Below are positions 6,454 to 6,613 of a stretch of 6,613 nucleotides of DNA, one piece after another. Both the position numbers and the translations under genes were made by a program. The stretch comes from Akkermansia sp. (GTDB taxonomy: Bacteria > Verrucomicrobiota > Verrucomicrobiia > Verrucomicrobiales > Akkermansiaceae). The notes under the pieces were generated by a model that saw only the letters and a list, made by a program, of their open reading frames with translations, was not told where the DNA came from and searched no databases. The stretch's first letter is position 1, and every line of letters starts with the position of its first letter. The DNA lies in the NCBI GenBank assembly GCA_017628435.1, contig JAGBZE010000082.1, forward strand, positions 1 through 6,613, in the 5' to 3' direction.

Positions 6454-6481
6454 AGCTTACCACAGTTACCCGCCGTATCAA
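6454..6481 (-). promoter_or_regulatory. Candidate extended -10 promoter of the NfeD-flotillin operon
   Basis: On the minus strand TTGATA (6481-6476, 5 of 6) is followed after 16 nt by TAAGCT (6459-6454, only 3 of 6) with a TG extension one base upstream (TGGTAAGCT). GAGCCT, 6 nt, separates it from the ATG at 6447. The -10 is weak, so this is the least secure of the four promoters. An alternative is read-through from the gene entering at the right edge, whose stop lies 49 nt before this ATG. Confidence 0.3.
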
Positions 6482-6496
6482 GCAGAAAATGAGCTT

Positions 6497-6613
6497 CTAG
6501 TTCCTGTTAGATTGTTTTTTAGCTTTTTTCTGCGCTTTTAGACTTGCAAATACGGCGATTAGTGCTATTATCCACTCACCTTGTAGGTCGATTTGCCGCA
6601 GCCACGAAAAATC
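6497..6613 (-). CDS. C-terminal end of a membrane-associated protein, 5' part outside window
   Basis: Reading the minus strand from the right edge gives 38 codons without a stop, then TAG at 6499-6497. The peptide begins DFSWLRQIDLQGEW, continues with a hydrophobic stretch WIIALIAVFASL and ends in a lysine-rich tail (KAQKKAKKQSNRN). A hydrophobic segment followed by a basic cytoplasmic tail is a common ending for a membrane protein. The frame stays open through A-runs that read as Lys codons. It lies 49 nt upstream of the NfeD-like gene on the same strand, so it may be a further member of that operon. The fragment is too short to name a family, and a chance open frame of this length is possible. 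The rest of the gene should lie beyond position 6613. Confidence 0.5.
   Translation of the reverse strand, partial: DFSWLRQIDLQGEWIIALIAVFASLKAQKKAKKQSNRN

Noticed and set aside
6510..6540. T-rich runs suggesting a plus-strand terminator
   Set aside because: No stable hairpin precedes them and no plus-strand gene needs terminating there; on the other strand they read as Lys codons in the partial gene.
5999..6541. 180-codon open frame on the plus strand opposite the NfeD-like gene
   Set aside because: It is rich in Pro, Ser and Thr with no domain and is antisense to a convincing three-helix plus OB-fold protein; it also overlaps the likely coding end at 6497-6613.
6544..6571. Plus-strand promoter-like TTGCAA-16-TATTAT near the right edge
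   Set aside because: The match is good, but it lies inside the probable minus-strand coding fragment, and no plus-strand start codon or RNA structure follows in the remaining bases. Probably a chance match, though an antisense or divergent promoter cannot be excluded.

Overview
The window looks like ordinary chromosomal sequence from a Gram-negative-type bacterium, most likely a member of the Verrucomicrobiota close to Akkermansia. This rests mainly on the LepA protein, whose wording (for example EKGITIKSHPVTMRY and PVVNKIDLP) resembles the Akkermansia protein as I remember it. A lipoprotein with a classical lipobox and an NfeD/flotillin pair fit but do not decide it. The genus is inference. 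There are no RNA genes, CRISPR arrays, insertion sequences or phage genes.

Layout. (1) Positions 1-914, plus strand: the 3' part of a retropepsin-like aspartic protease gene, followed after 18 nt by a small four-helix membrane protein of the DUF486/DMT family. (2) Positions 940-963: a hairpin with T-tracts on both strands, shared by the convergent DUF486 and lepA genes. (3) Positions 993-3329, minus strand: lepA (elongation factor 4), preceded upstream by a small lipoprotein gene. (4) Positions 3330-3435: a divergent promoter region. (5) Positions 3436-4311, plus strand: a HAD-superfamily phosphatase. (6) Positions 4315-4351: a second bidirectional terminator between convergent genes. (7) Positions 4371-6447, minus strand: a flotillin-family SPFH protein and, upstream of it, an NfeD/YuaF/YqiJ-like membrane protein with a C-terminal OB fold. 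(8) Positions 6497-6613, minus strand: an open frame running in from the right edge. It reads as the C-terminus of a further membrane protein with a lysine-rich tail, possibly the first visible member of the same operon.

How the genes work together. The flotillin and NfeD-like proteins are a well-known membrane-microdomain pair (yuaFG in Bacillus, yqiJK in E. coli). LepA is a ribosome-associated GTPase. The protease, lipoprotein and phosphatase have no assigned pathway.

I found no clearly new biological system. The most interesting signal is regulatory. Four genes have sigma-70-like promoter candidates whose -10 element ends only 6-9 nt before the ATG, and none of the six visible starts has a convincing Shine-Dalgarno sequence. 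Together this suggests leaderless or near-leaderless transcription of lepA, the lipoprotein, the phosphatase and the NfeD gene.
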